Shown here: one piece after another, positions 15,675 through 26,335 of the stretch
How the letters are laid out: each line of letters begins with the position of its first letter
Position numbering within the stretch: position 1 is the first letter of the stretch
NCBI GenBank assembly: GCA_004214155.1
Contig: SGYQ01000001.1
Span: 152,540 to 216,539, forward strand
Direction of reading: 5' to 3'
DNA length: 64,000 nt
DNA from: Burkholderiaceae bacterium
GTDB lineage: Bacteria; Pseudomonadota; Gammaproteobacteria; Burkholderiales; Burkholderiaceae_A
Translations under genes and position numbers: made by a program
The notes under the pieces: model-generated
The model's input: the letters and a program-made list of their open reading frames with translations, nothing else
What the model was told of the DNA's origin: nothing
The model's database searches: none

Positions 15675-16898
15675 ATGAAGTTTATTGATTGTTGTTTAGA
15701 AGCACTTTCTTCTTTGAGACAAAACTTCCTCAGGACCTCTTTAACAGTCCTAGGTATTGTAATAGGTGTGATGTCTGTCATAGTTATGCTGGCCGTTGGA
15801 AAAGGTGTTCAAACACAAGTTACTGATACGATATCCTCAATTGGAAGTAACCTTTTAGTTGTGTGGCCGAAAATGCAAAGTTCTAATAGGGTTAAAATGC
15901 CCGGAACCGGTTCAGTTTCTCTAAGCCTTGACGATGCAGCAGAGTTGAAATATTTGGATGAAATAGAGGAAGTTGCATCAGTTATAGCGAAGAGCTTTCA
16001 AGTGCAGTTTCAGGAAATGAATTGGAATGCTAGAGTATCCGGGATATCTCCTGCCTATAATGAGGTTAGAGACTGGAATCTTGTTTATGGTAGCTACATC
16101 TCTGAGCAAGATATGAAAAGTTCGGATCGAATAGCTGTTATAGGGTTGACTGTTGCACGAGAGTTATTTGGCAAGTTAGATGTTGTTGGAAAAGTTATCC
16201 GGATTAAAAATATTCCGTTTCGGGTAGTTGGAGTTTTGGCTGAAAAAGGAAGTTCAATCACCGGTAGAGACCAAGACAATACCATATTGATTCCGATTAC
16301 TAGCGCAAGAAAATATTTAATAAAAAGTAATTATCCCCGTTCGGTGTCTTATATTATTCTCAAGGTTAAAGAAGACATTTTATTGGCCTCAGCGGAGACC
16401 AGTGTGAAGAGTGTATTACGGGAAACCCACAAGTTAAGGGCTGATGAAAAAAATGATTTCAGTGTCTCAAATCTTGCCGATATTTCCTCTACAGCCTCTA
16501 CAGCAACCAAAGCATTGACTGTTTTACTAGCATCTATCGCAGGTATTTCACTTCTTGTTGGAGGGGTTGGAATAATGAATATTATGTTGGTGAGTGTTAC
16601 CGAGAGAACTAGAGAAATTGGGGTACGCTTAGCGATTGGTGCAACACAAAGGGATATTCTGAAACAATTTTTGATCGAGTCATCGTTTGTATGTTTAACC
16701 GGAGGATTTGTTGGTATTGTTGTTGGTATTGGACTGTCTTACGGAATAGCGGCAATGACACCAGTCTTTGTTGAGGTCTCTTTAAGTTCGATTTTAATTT
16801 CCTTTTTTATTTCAATTGGAATAGGTATTTTTTTCGGTTGGTATCCTGCTCGCAAGGCTTCTAAGATGGAGCCTGTTGTTGCGTTGAGAATGGAGTAA
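15675..16898 (+). CDS. MacB-like ABC transporter permease (FtsX family)
   Basis: A 407-residue permease with the MacB layout. The first membrane helix (about 20-42) follows a cytosolic amphipathic start with LRQNFLRTSLTVLGIVIGV. A large periplasmic domain (about 45-270) is followed by three C-terminal helices with the FtsX core. SVTERTREIGVRLAIGAT is the conserved coupling segment, and the protein ends in PARKASKMEPVVALRME, as is usual in the family. It starts 5 bases after the ATPase stop. Such systems move substrates from the periplasm outward by mechanotransmission rather than across the inner membrane; the substrate here is unknown. Confidence 0.9.
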   Translation: MKFIDCCLEALSSLRQNFLRTSLTVLGIVIGVMSVIVMLAVGKGVQTQVTDTISSIGSNLLVVWPKMQSSNRVKMPGTGSVSLSLDDAAELKYLDEIEEVASVIAKSFQVQFQEMNWNARVSGISPAYNEVRDWNLVYGSYISEQDMKSSDRIAVIGLTVARELFGKLDVVGKVIRIKNIPFRVVGVLAEKGSSITGRDQDNTILIPITSARKYLIKSNYPRSVSYIILKVKEDILLASAETSVKSVLRETHKLRADEKNDFSVSNLADISSTASTATKALTVLLASIAGISLLVGGVGIMNIMLVSVTERTREIGVRLAIGATQRDILKQFLIESSFVCLTGGFVGIVVGIGLSYGIAAMTPVFVEVSLSSILISFFISIGIGIFFGWYPARKASKMEPVVALRME

Positions 16899-16906
16899 AA
16901 TAAATA

Positions 16907-18346
16907 ATGGTCCCAAAAACACGCTTTGCTCCCAGTCCGACAGGAGATCTTCATCTTGGAGGGATTAGAACCGCTTTATACAACTGGGCTTTAGCGAGAG
17001 GCAATAATGGTAAATTTGTATTGCGAATTGAAAATACTGATGTGGAAAGATCATCAGCCGAATACACAGAGGGAATACTGAATGGTTTACAGTGGTTAAA
17101 TGTTGACTTTGATGAAGGGCCAGTATTTCAAACAGATAGGCTCTCAAGATATAAGGAAGTAGTGGATACCCTTTTATCTGAAGGCAAAGCATATTTCTGC
17201 TCTTGTTCGCAGCAAAGTTTAGATGAGATGAGACGTCAGCAAATTGAGAAAGGTTTAAAGCCAAGATATAACGGAAAGTGCAGATCTCTGGGAATAGTCG
17301 AAAAAAAGACAAGTGAAGAGTTAGATGGCACTAAAGTTATACGATTTTTGAGTCCACTTAAGGGTAGAGTGAGTTGGAAAGATCTTATTAAGGGTGAAAT
17401 TACTATTTCAAACGAAGAATTAGATGATTTGATATTAATTCGTGCGAACGGTTTACCCACCTATAACTTTGCCTCAGTAGTAGATGATTTAGACATGGAT
17501 ATTACGCATATTATCCGAGGGGATGATCACATCAATAACACTCCAAGGCAAATAAACATAATCCAGAGTTTAGGTAAACGCTTACCTTTTTTTGGGCATC
17601 TACCCATGATACATGGCCCCGATGGTCAAAAGTTATCTAAGCGTCACGGTGCTGATTCGATTTTAGAGTTTCGGAAAAAAGGTTTTATTCCTAGCGCAAT
17701 GATAAATTATTTAGCGAGACTGGGATGGAGTCATGGTGATAGGGAGTTATTTTCTGTTGATGAATTTGTTTCGCTGTTCTCGCTTTCTAGTTGTGTGGCA
17801 TCTCCAGCCAAATTTGATATGGCTAAGCTTGCGTGGATTAATGGGGAACATTTGAAAAATCTTTCCGGAGCTGATATTGCTCAAAAAGTATGTGAGAAAG
17901 CTAATATCAGTTTAGTAGAAATTAAAAAAAATGGGATTGAATTTGAAGGCCTGTGCAGATTATTGTTAGAAAGAGTTAACACTATTTCTGAATTGAGTGA
18001 CGAATTACATTCATATGTCTCTAAACCTAAAAGTATCTCTTTGAGAGAGTTGGTTGAGAGCCCGGCTTATCGCAAAAACAGAGTTGATTCCGAGCAAATT
18101 CTCTACGAAGTGATACGTGATTTTGCAAAGAACCTCCCCGATGATTGGGTTTTAGAAAAAGTCAGCCACTACTTTCGATCGACTTTAGCTACACGCAATT
18201 TAAAAACGCCCCAGCTAGCTATTCCCCTTAGAGTAATTGTTTTGGGTCAGAGCCAGTCTCCAGCAATAGAAAATGTTCTTTTTTTGCTAGGAAGAATGGA
18301 AGTAAAGAAAAGGTTAGAAAAGTTTTTAGAAGGAACAGTTAAATGA
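16907..18346 (+). CDS. gltX: glutamyl-tRNA synthetase
   Basis: GltX charges tRNA-Glu. The class I signature HIGH appears as [11 protein letters not shown] near the N-terminus and the KMSKS loop as KLSKRHGA (about residues 242-249). At 479 residues it has the usual bacterial length. The region after the Rossmann domain ([14 protein letters not shown]) holds part of the cysteine set of the zinc-binding site. The start ATG at 16907 is 8 bases after the permease stop, and the gene overlaps aroC by 4 bases (ATGA). Confidence 0.96.
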   Translation: MVPKTRFAPSPTGDLHLGGIRTALYNWALARGNNGKFVLRIENTDVERSSAEYTEGILNGLQWLNVDFDEGPVFQTDRLSRYKEVVDTLLSEGKAYFCSCSQQSLDEMRRQQIEKGLKPRYNGKCRSLGIVEKKTSEELDGTKVIRFLSPLKGRVSWKDLIKGEITISNEELDDLILIRANGLPTYNFASVVDDLDMDITHIIRGDDHINNTPRQINIIQSLGKRLPFFGHLPMIHGPDGQKLSKRHGADSILEFRKKGFIPSAMINYLARLGWSHGDRELFSVDEFVSLFSLSSCVASPAKFDMAKLAWINGEHLKNLSGADIAQKVCEKANISLVEIKKNGIEFEGLCRLLLERVNTISELSDELHSYVSKPKSISLRELVESPAYRKNRVDSEQILYEVIRDFAKNLPDDWVLEKVSHYFRSTLATRNLKTPQLAIPLRVIVLGQSQSPAIENVLFLLGRMEVKKRLEKFLEGTVK

Positions 18347-19404
18347 GTGGCAATTCCATCGGATTATCTTTTGTCGTCACATCTTTTGGTGAGTCTCACG
18401 GGCCTGCTATTGGTTGTGTCATTGACGGGTGTCCTCCTAACTTGCAAATTTCAACCCAGGAAATTCAAAAGGAGCTGGACCGAAGAAAGCCAGGTACTTC
18501 AAGGTTTGTGACTCAAAGGAAAGAAAGTGATGAAGTGGAGATACTGTCTGGAGTTTTCGATGGTCGAACTACGGGTACGCCAATAGGATTGCTCATAAAA
18601 AATACGGATGCCCGTAGCAAAGATTATGAGAATATCAAAGATAAGTTTAGACCGGGACATGCGGACTTTTCCTACCAAAAGAAATATGGAATAAGAGATT
18701 ACAAAGGTGGAGGAAGGTCTTCTGCAAGAGAGACAGCGGTTAGAGTAGCTGCGGGAGCAATTGCGAAAAAATGGCTGAGAGAAAATTTTAATATTCGAAT
18801 TAAGGGATGTTTGGACCAACTCGGAAAACACAAAATAAGATTTGAAGATTGGAAGTTTACTGAGGAAAATCCTTTTTTTGCGCCAACCTCTAAGGGACTA
18901 GAACCCGTTGAATCGTACATGGATGAGTTGCGGCGTGCGGGTGACTCCTGTGGAGCAAAGTTATCATTTGTCGTTGAAGGAATGCCAGTAGGTTTTGGGG
19001 AACCAGTGTTTGACAGATTAGATGCAGATATTGCACATGCTTTGATGGGGATTAACGCAGTAAAAGGAGTGGAGATCGGGGCAGGTTTTGATTCCGTCTC
19101 CCAGTTAGGTTCTGATCATAGTGATGAGATTTTTCCAGATGGTTTTGGTTCTAATAATGCAGGAGGTGTTCTAGGAGGTATCTCGTCTGGTCAAGATTTA
19201 GTTGTGCGTATCGCAATAAAACCCACTTCGAGTATCAGAAAAAACAGGAATACTGTTGATCAAGATGGACGAAGTACAGAGATCAGTACTACGGGAAGGC
19301 ATGATCCATGCGTCGGAATTAGAGCTACTCCCATCGGTGAGGCGATGATAGCTATTGTTTTGATGGACCACGCACTAAGAGATCGTGGACAAAACAATCG
19401 TTGA
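18343..19404 (+). CDS. aroC: chorismate synthase
   Basis: AroC makes chorismate from EPSP using reduced FMN, the last step of the shikimate pathway that feeds trp synthesis and folate in this window. Signatures are [17 protein letters not shown] at the start, [20 protein letters not shown] in the middle and [17 protein letters not shown] at the end. The 353-residue length is normal. The start overlaps gltX by 4 bases. Confidence 0.97.
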   Translation: MSGNSIGLSFVVTSFGESHGPAIGCVIDGCPPNLQISTQEIQKELDRRKPGTSRFVTQRKESDEVEILSGVFDGRTTGTPIGLLIKNTDARSKDYENIKDKFRPGHADFSYQKKYGIRDYKGGGRSSARETAVRVAAGAIAKKWLRENFNIRIKGCLDQLGKHKIRFEDWKFTEENPFFAPTSKGLEPVESYMDELRRAGDSCGAKLSFVVEGMPVGFGEPVFDRLDADIAHALMGINAVKGVEIGAGFDSVSQLGSDHSDEIFPDGFGSNNAGGVLGGISSGQDLVVRIAIKPTSSIRKNRNTVDQDGRSTEISTTGRHDPCVGIRATPIGEAMIAIVLMDHALRDRGQNNR

Positions 19405-19434
19405 TGTATATGTACTGATGATGGGTCATTTTGA

Positions 19435-20595
19435 ATGTTAGGTAGAAAAAGTTCCGTAAGCGCTTTTTTCTTTTTTTATTTTGCTTTTGTAGGTTTGTTT
19501 TCTCCTTACTTATCTCTCTGGTTGAATTTCAGAGGATTTACTCCAGCGGAAATTGGGGTCTTGATGTCTCCTATGCAGTGGAGCAGGATTGTTGGCCCCG
19601 GTTTTTGGGGGGCTTTAGCAGATTACGGGAAAAATTTTATATCAATTAAGGGGATAATAACTGGTGCTACTTCATTGGCTCTGATCTGTAGTTCATTATT
19701 ATTCTACGAATTTGATTTTTTTGTTTTATTAAGCATTTTAGTTCTTCTAACATTCTTTCTTAGTGGCCTTACTCCACTGAGTGAGGTAATTGCGTTAAAA
19801 GTTAGTCGAGATACGGATTGTAACTATGGCGATCTTCGGGTCTGGGGGTCGGTTGGATTTTTAGTCGCTGTTTTGCTTTATGGGGCATTGATTGATGCTT
19901 TTGGGACTAGCAAAATTCCAATGTTTGTATTTATTTCTCTGAGCTTTATTTTTTTATCCTCTACTTTTATACATAGAGAAAGTAATACTATAGAAAAAAG
20001 TGAACCAATCGGAATTAGAAGACTTTTCAATTTTAAGATAAATTTGTTTTTAATTGCCTCCTTTTTCATGATTATGTCTCACGCGGTTTTATACACTTTT
20101 TTTTCTCTGTGGTTAAAAAAGTTTGGTTACAGTAACATGGAAATAGGGCTAGTTTGGTCAATTGGAGTAATTGCGGAAATTATTTTTTTTGTTAATCAAA
20201 AGAATATATTATCTCGGTTTAGAAATCTTACTTATGTTTGGTTTTCATGTTTTATTTTTGCAGTAGTTAGATTTTTAATAATTTTTTTTTCTGATGGGCT
20301 ATTAATTTGGTTGATTTTCGCCCAATTACTGCATGCGATTACTTTTGGGTTACACCACGTGACCTCGATTATGTTAGTAACGAATCTTTTTCCGGATGCT
20401 GCGAAAGCAATTGGGCAATCTTCATATACAGTGGCTTCGTATGGAATTGGGGGTTCTCTTGGAGGTGTGTTTTCTGGTTTAATATGGGAAAAGTTTTTTC
20501 CCGAATCAATTTATTTATTTGCATCTTTGGTTGCTTTTTTAGGAGCAGTGTTTGCCTGGCTATTGATAAGAAAATACAAAGTGGAGTGTGATTAA
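19435..20595 (+). CDS. MFS transporter, HcaT-like / MFS_1-like family
   Basis: A 386-residue inner-membrane protein with about 12 predicted helices. The N-terminal [17 protein letters not shown] and [21 protein letters not shown] are characteristic of the 3-phenylpropionate/HcaT-like MFS group found next to aroC in several betaproteobacteria. The substrate cannot be read from the sequence. It starts at ATG 19435 and ends 2 bases before leuC, so it is probably co-transcribed with the leucine genes, although a role with them is not implied. Confidence 0.85.
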   Translation: MLGRKSSVSAFFFFYFAFVGLFSPYLSLWLNFRGFTPAEIGVLMSPMQWSRIVGPGFWGALADYGKNFISIKGIITGATSLALICSSLLFYEFDFFVLLSILVLLTFFLSGLTPLSEVIALKVSRDTDCNYGDLRVWGSVGFLVAVLLYGALIDAFGTSKIPMFVFISLSFIFLSSTFIHRESNTIEKSEPIGIRRLFNFKINLFLIASFFMIMSHAVLYTFFSLWLKKFGYSNMEIGLVWSIGVIAEIIFFVNQKNILSRFRNLTYVWFSCFIFAVVRFLIIFFSDGLLIWLIFAQLLHAITFGLHHVTSIMLVTNLFPDAAKAIGQSSYTVASYGIGGSLGGVFSGLIWEKFFPESIYLFASLVAFLGAVFAWLLIRKYKVECD

Positions 20596-20597
20596 AA

Positions 20598-22001
20598 ATG
20601 AAACAAACGCTATATGATAAGTTATGGGAAGAGCATGTTGTGCGCAGCCCGGAAGGGTCTAATTTGTCGCTTATATACATTGATCGCCATTTAATTCATG
20701 AAGTAACGAGTCCTCAGGCATTTGAAGGCATGAGACTGAATGCTAGACCTTTATGGAGAACTGAATCAAACTTAGCGGTTGTTGATCACAATGTGGCAAC
20801 CGTCGATCGACATTTAGGTATCAAGGATAAGATTTCAAGGCAACAAATTGAAGCTCTGGGAAACAACACTTCAGCCTTTAAAATCAAATTTATTGATCTC
20901 AAGAATCCTTTTCAAGGAATCGTTCATGTCATTGGTCCGGAGCTTGGAGCTACTTTGCCGGGAATGACCGTAGTCTGTGGCGATTCGCACACGAGTACTC
21001 ATGGAGCACTTGCTGCATTGGCTTTTGGAATAGGAACTTCAGAAGTGGAGCATGTTCTTGCTACAAGCTGTTTGTTATTAAAAAAAATGAAAAACTTTTC
21101 CATTTGTCTGGATAGCAGGGTTGGGAATCAGGTTTCTGCGAAAGATATTATTCTTTACACAATAGGCAAAATTGGCATTGCTGGTGCTACCGGATGTACT
21201 ATTGAATTCAGAGGAGAAGGGATTGAGGCACTGTCTGTCGAAGAGCGCATGACAATTTGTAATATGTCCATAGAAGCAGGCGCTAAATCCAGTTTAGTTG
21301 CGTTTGATTCAGTTACTGAAGATTATGTAAAAAATAGGCCTTTATCTCCTGGCGGGGAGAAGTTAGAGAGAGCATTATCTTACTGGCGCACTTTAAAATC
21401 TGACTCGGGGGCGTATTTTGATCGCGAGTTACATTTAGATGCTAAAATCATCAGCCCACAAGTTACATGGGGTACTAATCCGGAGATGGTAACGTCATTT
21501 GCTGGTAGAATTCCTTCTGAGAATCAAGTAAAAACACCTGAGCAAGTACAAGCTTTTAAAAGGGCTATAGACTATATGGGATTAGTCCCAGGTAGCCCTA
21601 TTAAAGACATATCTATTGATAAGGTTTTCATTGGCTCATGCACTAACTCGAGAATTGAAGATCTCAGAGCGGCAGCAAATATTTTGAAAGGGAAAATGAA
21701 GTCTAAAGTAGTGTCCCAAGCCCTTGTTGTCCCCGGTTCCGGGTTGGTAAAAAGGCAAGCGGAGGAGGAAGGTATTCATGAAGTGTTTTTGTCGGCAGGT
21801 TTCGAGTGGCGAGACCCTGGATGCTCTATGTGCCTGGGCATGAATTCAGACCGACTCAATGAGGCTGAGAGGTGCGCCTCTACTTCTAACAGAAATTTTG
21901 AGGGTAGGCAGGGAAGAGGAGGTAGAACCCATTTATTGTCCCCGCAAAGTGCTGCAGCCTCTGCTATTGCGGGTAGACTGGTGGATGCAGGGAGTCTGTA
22001 A
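20598..22001 (+). CDS. leuC: 3-isopropylmalate dehydratase large subunit
   Basis: LeuC with LeuD isomerises 2-isopropylmalate to 3-isopropylmalate in leucine synthesis. The protein has 467 residues. Cysteine ligands of the 4Fe-4S cluster are in [16 protein letters not shown] and [10 protein letters not shown] near the C-terminus. The N-terminus has the aconitase-type [16 protein letters not shown] and [20 protein letters not shown]. No leader peptide or attenuator is visible upstream, where the MFS gene abuts. leuD follows after one base. Confidence 0.97.
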   Translation: MKQTLYDKLWEEHVVRSPEGSNLSLIYIDRHLIHEVTSPQAFEGMRLNARPLWRTESNLAVVDHNVATVDRHLGIKDKISRQQIEALGNNTSAFKIKFIDLKNPFQGIVHVIGPELGATLPGMTVVCGDSHTSTHGALAALAFGIGTSEVEHVLATSCLLLKKMKNFSICLDSRVGNQVSAKDIILYTIGKIGIAGATGCTIEFRGEGIEALSVEERMTICNMSIEAGAKSSLVAFDSVTEDYVKNRPLSPGGEKLERALSYWRTLKSDSGAYFDRELHLDAKIISPQVTWGTNPEMVTSFAGRIPSENQVKTPEQVQAFKRAIDYMGLVPGSPIKDISIDKVFIGSCTNSRIEDLRAAANILKGKMKSKVVSQALVVPGSGLVKRQAEEEGIHEVFLSAGFEWRDPGCSMCLGMNSDRLNEAERCASTSNRNFEGRQGRGGRTHLLSPQSAAASAIAGRLVDAGSL

Positions 22002-22002
22002 A

Positions 22003-22671
22003 ATGAAATTGAAGCCTTTTTCTTCCCACACGGGATTAGTTTTGCCACTTGATGTATCCAACGTAGATACCGACTTAATAATTCCGAAACAATATCTCAA
22101 GTCAATTAAAAAGGTTGGTTTCGGCCCCTATTTGTTTGATGAGTTACGTTATTTAGATAGTGCAGAATATGGAGATGATTGTTCGAAAAGAAAACTGAAT
22201 CCTGAATTTATCTTGAATAAAGAAGAGTATCAAGGAGTTTCGGTTTTATTAGGTAGGGAAAATTTTGGCTGTGGATCCTCTAGAGAACACGCTCCGTGGG
22301 CAATGTTAGATTATGGTTTTAGAGTAATAATAGCCCCTTCATTCGCAGATATTTTTTTTTCTAATTCGGTAAAAAACGGTTTGTTACCAATCGTACTTGA
22401 CACAGAAATAATAGAACAACTTTTTGTTGCGGCCCGAAAAAATCATTTTTTTCGGCTAAAGGTTGATTTGCCATCTCAGCAAATAACCAATGCAGAATTA
22501 AACTTTAAAGAGGAGTTTGAGATTGCAGAGGATGTCAAAAGTTTCTTAATAGCGGGAATGGATGAAATATCTATGACTCTTCAGTATAAACAGGATATCA
22601 AAAGTTATGAGAACCGACGATTAAAGGAAAAGCCCTGGATTGCCGAAGACCCTCAGGAGATTTTGAAATGA
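22003..22671 (+). CDS. leuD: 3-isopropylmalate dehydratase small subunit
   Basis: LeuD is the swivelling subunit that completes the isopropylmalate isomerase active site. The 222-residue product has VDTDLIIPKQYLK near the start and GRENFGCGSSREHAPWAM in the middle. The in-frame sequence upstream is open, but the family begins at MKLKPFSSHTG, so ATG 22003, one base after the leuC stop, was chosen. It overlaps leuB by 4 bases. Confidence 0.97.
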   Translation: MKLKPFSSHTGLVLPLDVSNVDTDLIIPKQYLKSIKKVGFGPYLFDELRYLDSAEYGDDCSKRKLNPEFILNKEEYQGVSVLLGRENFGCGSSREHAPWAMLDYGFRVIIAPSFADIFFSNSVKNGLLPIVLDTEIIEQLFVAARKNHFFRLKVDLPSQQITNAELNFKEEFEIAEDVKSFLIAGMDEISMTLQYKQDIKSYENRRLKEKPWIAEDPQEILK

Positions 22672-23753
22672 AAACGTTTAATTTAGCTATCCTATCGGGC
22701 GATGGTATTGGACCAGAAATAATGACTGAGGCTCAAACTATATTAGAGTATCTAAAACAAGCTGGCCTTGTAGATTTTCAAATCCAAGAAGCGTTGGTTG
22801 GGGGCGCAAGTATACGTGATTCAGGGGTTGCTATTACAAATGCGACACTGGATATGGTTAAAACCGCGGATGCAATTTTATTTGGAGCTGTTGGGGATTA
22901 TTCTTTTGATCACCTTCCGCAATCAGAGAGACCAGAAACGGCTATTTTAAAACTTCGGAAAGAACTCGAGTTATTCGCAAACATCAGGCCAATAGTAATT
23001 TTTGATGAATTAATTGCAAACTCTAATCTCAAGGCAGAGGTTTTACAAAACGTAAACTTTGTTATTGTACGTGAGCTTACTGGAGATATTTATTTTGGCG
23101 AACCTAGGGGAGAGAAAAAGATTAATGGAGTTCGCCATTGTTTTAATACAATGACGTATTCCGAGCTTGAGATAGAACGTATCGCAAATGTAGGATTTAA
23201 GTTGGCTGAGACTAGACGAAGAAAAGTAACTTCTGTTGATAAGGCAAACGTACTTGAGACAATGCAGTTATGGAGAGATGTGGTTTCGAGAGTCTCTGAG
23301 TCCTATAAGGATATTGAATTACAACATCTGTACGTAGATAATGCTGCAATGCAGTTGGTCAATTCGCCAGCACAATTTGATGTAATTGTTACAGGGAATA
23401 TTTTTGGTGATATTTTGTCAGATCAGGCTTCCATGATTACAGGTTCGATAGGTCTTCTGCCATCTGCATCTCTTAATGAAGGTTTGTTTGGTCTATATGA
23501 ACCGATTCATGGGTCAGCACCGGATATAGCTGGTAAGAACAAAGCAAACCCTCTTGCGATGATGTTATCGATGGCAATGATGTTCAGGCATTCTTTGGAT
23601 AGAGCAGATATCGCAAATTTTATAGAGCAAGCAGTTAAAAATACTCTTGGGAAAAAAATTGCGACTCCAGATTTTTGCCGAGAAGGTTGGAGGGAAATTA
23701 GTACTAACGATATGGGTAGGGAAGTGCTTAAGGAGTTAAGTAAGCTATGCTAG
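22668..23753 (+). CDS. leuB: 3-isopropylmalate dehydrogenase
   Basis: LeuB oxidatively decarboxylates 3-isopropylmalate with NAD+, giving 2-oxoisocaproate. The 361-residue protein has LSGDGIGPEIM at the N-terminus and the substrate arginines in RPIVIF and VRELTGDIYFG. DNAAMQLV and NIFGDILSDQAS hold the metal aspartates, and HGSAPDIAGK the NAD site. The start overlaps leuD by ATGA. The end overlaps the asd start by 7 bases. Confidence 0.97.
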   Translation: MKTFNLAILSGDGIGPEIMTEAQTILEYLKQAGLVDFQIQEALVGGASIRDSGVAITNATLDMVKTADAILFGAVGDYSFDHLPQSERPETAILKLRKELELFANIRPIVIFDELIANSNLKAEVLQNVNFVIVRELTGDIYFGEPRGEKKINGVRHCFNTMTYSELEIERIANVGFKLAETRRRKVTSVDKANVLETMQLWRDVVSRVSESYKDIELQHLYVDNAAMQLVNSPAQFDVIVTGNIFGDILSDQASMITGSIGLLPSASLNEGLFGLYEPIHGSAPDIAGKNKANPLAMMLSMAMMFRHSLDRADIANFIEQAVKNTLGKKIATPDFCREGWREISTNDMGREVLKELSKLC

Positions 23754-24886
23754 TTGGAATTGTTGGTTGGCGTGGCATGGTTGGTTCTGTTCTAATTCAA
23801 CGAATGTTGCAAGAGGGAGACTTTAATTTCTTTGAAACTAAATTCTTCTCTACATCAAATGCGGGAGACAAAGTTCCGGAAAAAATTAAATTCAAAGGTA
23901 GTCATATACTCGCTGATGGCTTCGACGAAAGTGCTTTGGCTGATTGTGATGTTATTCTCACGTGTCAGGGCTCTGAATACAGTAGGAAAATGTTTCCTAC
24001 CCTTCGGTCAAAAGGCTGGAGTGGGTTTTGGATTGATGCTTCAAGGGAATTTAGAATGGAAGAAGAAACAACGATTGTTTTGGATCCATTGAATAGAAGT
24101 GGTATTGATCGTGCAATCAAAGCGGGGAGAAAAGTGTTTTGTGGCGGTAATTGTACGGTCAGTTGCCTTCTTATGGCGATTCATGGATTGGTGACAAACA
24201 ATTTCGTTGAGTGGGTCAGTAGCACAACATATCAGGCTGCTTCTGGAGGAGGAGCAAAACACATGAAGGAGCTACTTACTCAGGCAGGAAAAATTTATAA
24301 TCAAGTTGATTCTTTGCTTTCTCAGGATAGCTCACATATTCTGGATATTGATAGTAAAGTCCTAGATACTCAAAAAAACTTTTCTGAGAATGAAATGCAC
24401 TGTTTTAAAGTCCCTCTCGCAGGCTCATTGATCCCATGGATTGATCAAGATAGAAATGATGGTTGGAGTCTTGAAGAGTGGAAAGGCGATGTTGAATTAA
24501 ATAAAATTTTAAGTTCTGATGAAAAAGAGAAGGTTAAAGTTGATTTCACTTGTGTAAGGGTCGGGGTCATGCGATGTCACAGCCAGTCGGTAATTTTAAA
24601 ACTAAAACAAAAGTTAGACGTCGAGGATGTAGAAAAAATACTGGATGAAGCAAACCCATGGGTTGAAGTAGTTCCTAACAAAAAAGCTAATTCAGAACAA
24701 TTCCTTTCTCCTTTGTATGCTAGCGGCACACTAAAGATTCCAATCGGAAGAGTTAGAAGAATGAACTATGACGATTCATGTATAAGTGCTTTTACGATTG
24801 GCGACCAGCTTTTATGGGGAGCTGCGGAACCATTAAGGAGAGTGTTAAGAATAATAGTCGACGAAAATTTTCCAAAGGATGTTTGA
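23747..24886 (+). CDS. asd: aspartate-semialdehyde dehydrogenase
   Basis: Asd reduces aspartyl phosphate to aspartate semialdehyde, the branch compound for lysine, threonine and methionine; dapA and thrB elsewhere in the window use its output. The 379-residue protein has the NADP fold GIVGWRGMVGSVLIQRM and the catalytic cysteine in GGNCTVSC. Length and motifs place it in the gamma-proteobacterial-type Asd group. In related betaproteobacteria fimV usually lies between asd and truA. Here asd runs 8 bases into truA, so fimV is absent. Confidence 0.96.
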   Translation: MLVGIVGWRGMVGSVLIQRMLQEGDFNFFETKFFSTSNAGDKVPEKIKFKGSHILADGFDESALADCDVILTCQGSEYSRKMFPTLRSKGWSGFWIDASREFRMEEETTIVLDPLNRSGIDRAIKAGRKVFCGGNCTVSCLLMAIHGLVTNNFVEWVSSTTYQAASGGGAKHMKELLTQAGKIYNQVDSLLSQDSSHILDIDSKVLDTQKNFSENEMHCFKVPLAGSLIPWIDQDRNDGWSLEEWKGDVELNKILSSDEKEKVKVDFTCVRVGVMRCHSQSVILKLKQKLDVEDVEKILDEANPWVEVVPNKKANSEQFLSPLYASGTLKIPIGRVRRMNYDDSCISAFTIGDQLLWGAAEPLRRVLRIIVDENFPKDV

Positions 24887-25640
24887 AGTGCGCTTAGCTC
24901 TAGGCATTGAATATGATGGGACTGAATGGTCTGGTTGGCAAAGTCAGCCCTCAAGAAATACCGTTCAGGATCATTTGGAAGATGCTTTAGAGAAGTTCTC
25001 TTTAGAGAAGGTAAAGGTTATTTGTGCAGGAAGAACTGATGCAGGTGTCCATGCAAAGGAACAGGTAGTTCATTTTGACACTGATTTAAATCGAGAAAGA
25101 CATAGCTGGCTACGTGGCATAAATTCTTTTTTGCCTGCGTCAATAAACGTTAAGTGGGTAAGGTCGGTACCTTCTGACTTCCACGCCCGTTTCTCTGCAA
25201 AGTCGAGGAAATATAGCTACTCAATTTTAAATCAGAAGGTAAGATCTTCCTTGAATAGAAGTTTTACGACATGGATCGCAGTTCCTCTTGACCACAACAG
25301 GATCTCAGATGCTGCCAAATTATTGTTGGGGGTCCATGACTTTTCTGCTTTTCGTTCTAGCGAATGTCAGGCAAAATCTGCAGTTAGAAAAATCATTAAC
25401 ATAAATGTAGAAAAGGTAAATTCAATAATAAGGATTGAAATTGAAGCAAATGCTTTTTTACATCATATGGTGAGGAATATAGTCGGATGTTTTTTTGAAA
25501 TTGGTAGAGGTGAAAAGTCAGTTGCGTGGATTAGGGAGGTCATTGATTCACGCGATAGAAGTATCTGCGCAAAAACTTTCCCTCCTGAAGGACTGTGTCT
25601 CGAGAAGATTGATTACGGGGATTTATTGAATGCGAACTAG
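24879..25640 (+). CDS. truA: tRNA pseudouridine(38-40) synthase
   Basis: TruA forms pseudouridine at positions 38-40 of the tRNA anticodon arm. The catalytic aspartate lies in CAGRTDAGVHA. GIEYDGTEWSGWQ at the start and FLHHMVRNIVGCFFEIGRG near the end are family signatures. The start is ATG 24879, or GTG 24888 directly after the asd stop, which would give the more usual N-terminus (MRLALGIEYDG). About 250 residues. It overlaps trpF by 11 bases. Confidence 0.96.
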   Translation: MFEVRLALGIEYDGTEWSGWQSQPSRNTVQDHLEDALEKFSLEKVKVICAGRTDAGVHAKEQVVHFDTDLNRERHSWLRGINSFLPASINVKWVRSVPSDFHARFSAKSRKYSYSILNQKVRSSLNRSFTTWIAVPLDHNRISDAAKLLLGVHDFSAFRSSECQAKSAVRKIININVEKVNSIIRIEIEANAFLHHMVRNIVGCFFEIGRGEKSVAWIREVIDSRDRSICAKTFPPEGLCLEKIDYGDLLNAN

Positions 25641-26301
25641 GGTAAAGATTTGTGGTCTGACAAGACCTGATGATGTAATTGTTGCTGTGAAAGCTGGTGC
25701 GGATGCGTTGGGGTTTGTATTTTACAAACAAAGCCCTCGCTATGTCAGTCCAGAAATTGCTAGAGAATTAGCTAATCTGGTTCCTGCCTGGGTTTCGACG
25801 GTTGGTTTATTTGTTAACTCTGGGTTTAACGAGATTTCTGAAGTGGCTGATTATGTCGGTGTGTCTCATGTACAGTTGCACGGTGATGAGCCTGAAACAC
25901 TATGCAAAAAGATCAGCAGGCCTGTAATAAAAGCGATTCGTTTGCCAACTAGTGGTATTATTAATCAAGTTAATTTGGATAAATTCACAAAAATATCAAA
26001 GAGCTATCTGGATTGCTGTTCCGCCATTTTATTAGATAGCGATACTCAAAGCTTTGGTGGGAGTGGGAAAACTTTTAATTGGGAAGTTTTGGATGAGTTG
26101 ACCCCAAAACTTAATGGAAAATGGGTATTAAGCGGTGGCTTGAATGTCGGTAATATTGAACAGGTGATGACTAGGTTTAATCCTCCTTTTGTGGATGTCT
26201 CCAGTGGTGTAGAGTTGAAAGAATTAGGCAAGAAGAGATCTGGCATTAAGGACCATAATGAGATAGAAGATTTCTTGAAAGTGGTTGCGAGTTTTAATTG
26301 A
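25630..26301 (+). CDS. trpF: phosphoribosylanthranilate isomerase
   Basis: TrpF isomerises phosphoribosylanthranilate in tryptophan synthesis. The TIM barrel of 223 residues has the catalytic cysteine in KICGLTRPDD near the N-terminus and the catalytic aspartate in LLDSDTQSFGGSGKTFNW. LSGGLNVGNI and VDVSSGVE form the phosphate site. It begins inside the end of truA, so translation is likely coupled. trpB and trpA follow; trpE, trpG, trpD and trpC are elsewhere, the normal split in betaproteobacteria. Confidence 0.96.
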   Translation: MRTRVKICGLTRPDDVIVAVKAGADALGFVFYKQSPRYVSPEIARELANLVPAWVSTVGLFVNSGFNEISEVADYVGVSHVQLHGDEPETLCKKISRPVIKAIRLPTSGIINQVNLDKFTKISKSYLDCCSAILLDSDTQSFGGSGKTFNWEVLDELTPKLNGKWVLSGGLNVGNIEQVMTRFNPPFVDVSSGVELKELGKKRSGIKDHNEIEDFLKVVASFN

Positions 26302-26335
26302 ATAGATAAGTTCAAAAAATTGGGAGTGTTTAAGG

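Noticed and set aside
16965..17312. Minus-strand open frame opposite gltX
   Set aside because: gltX is unambiguous; the opposite frame is a shadow of it.
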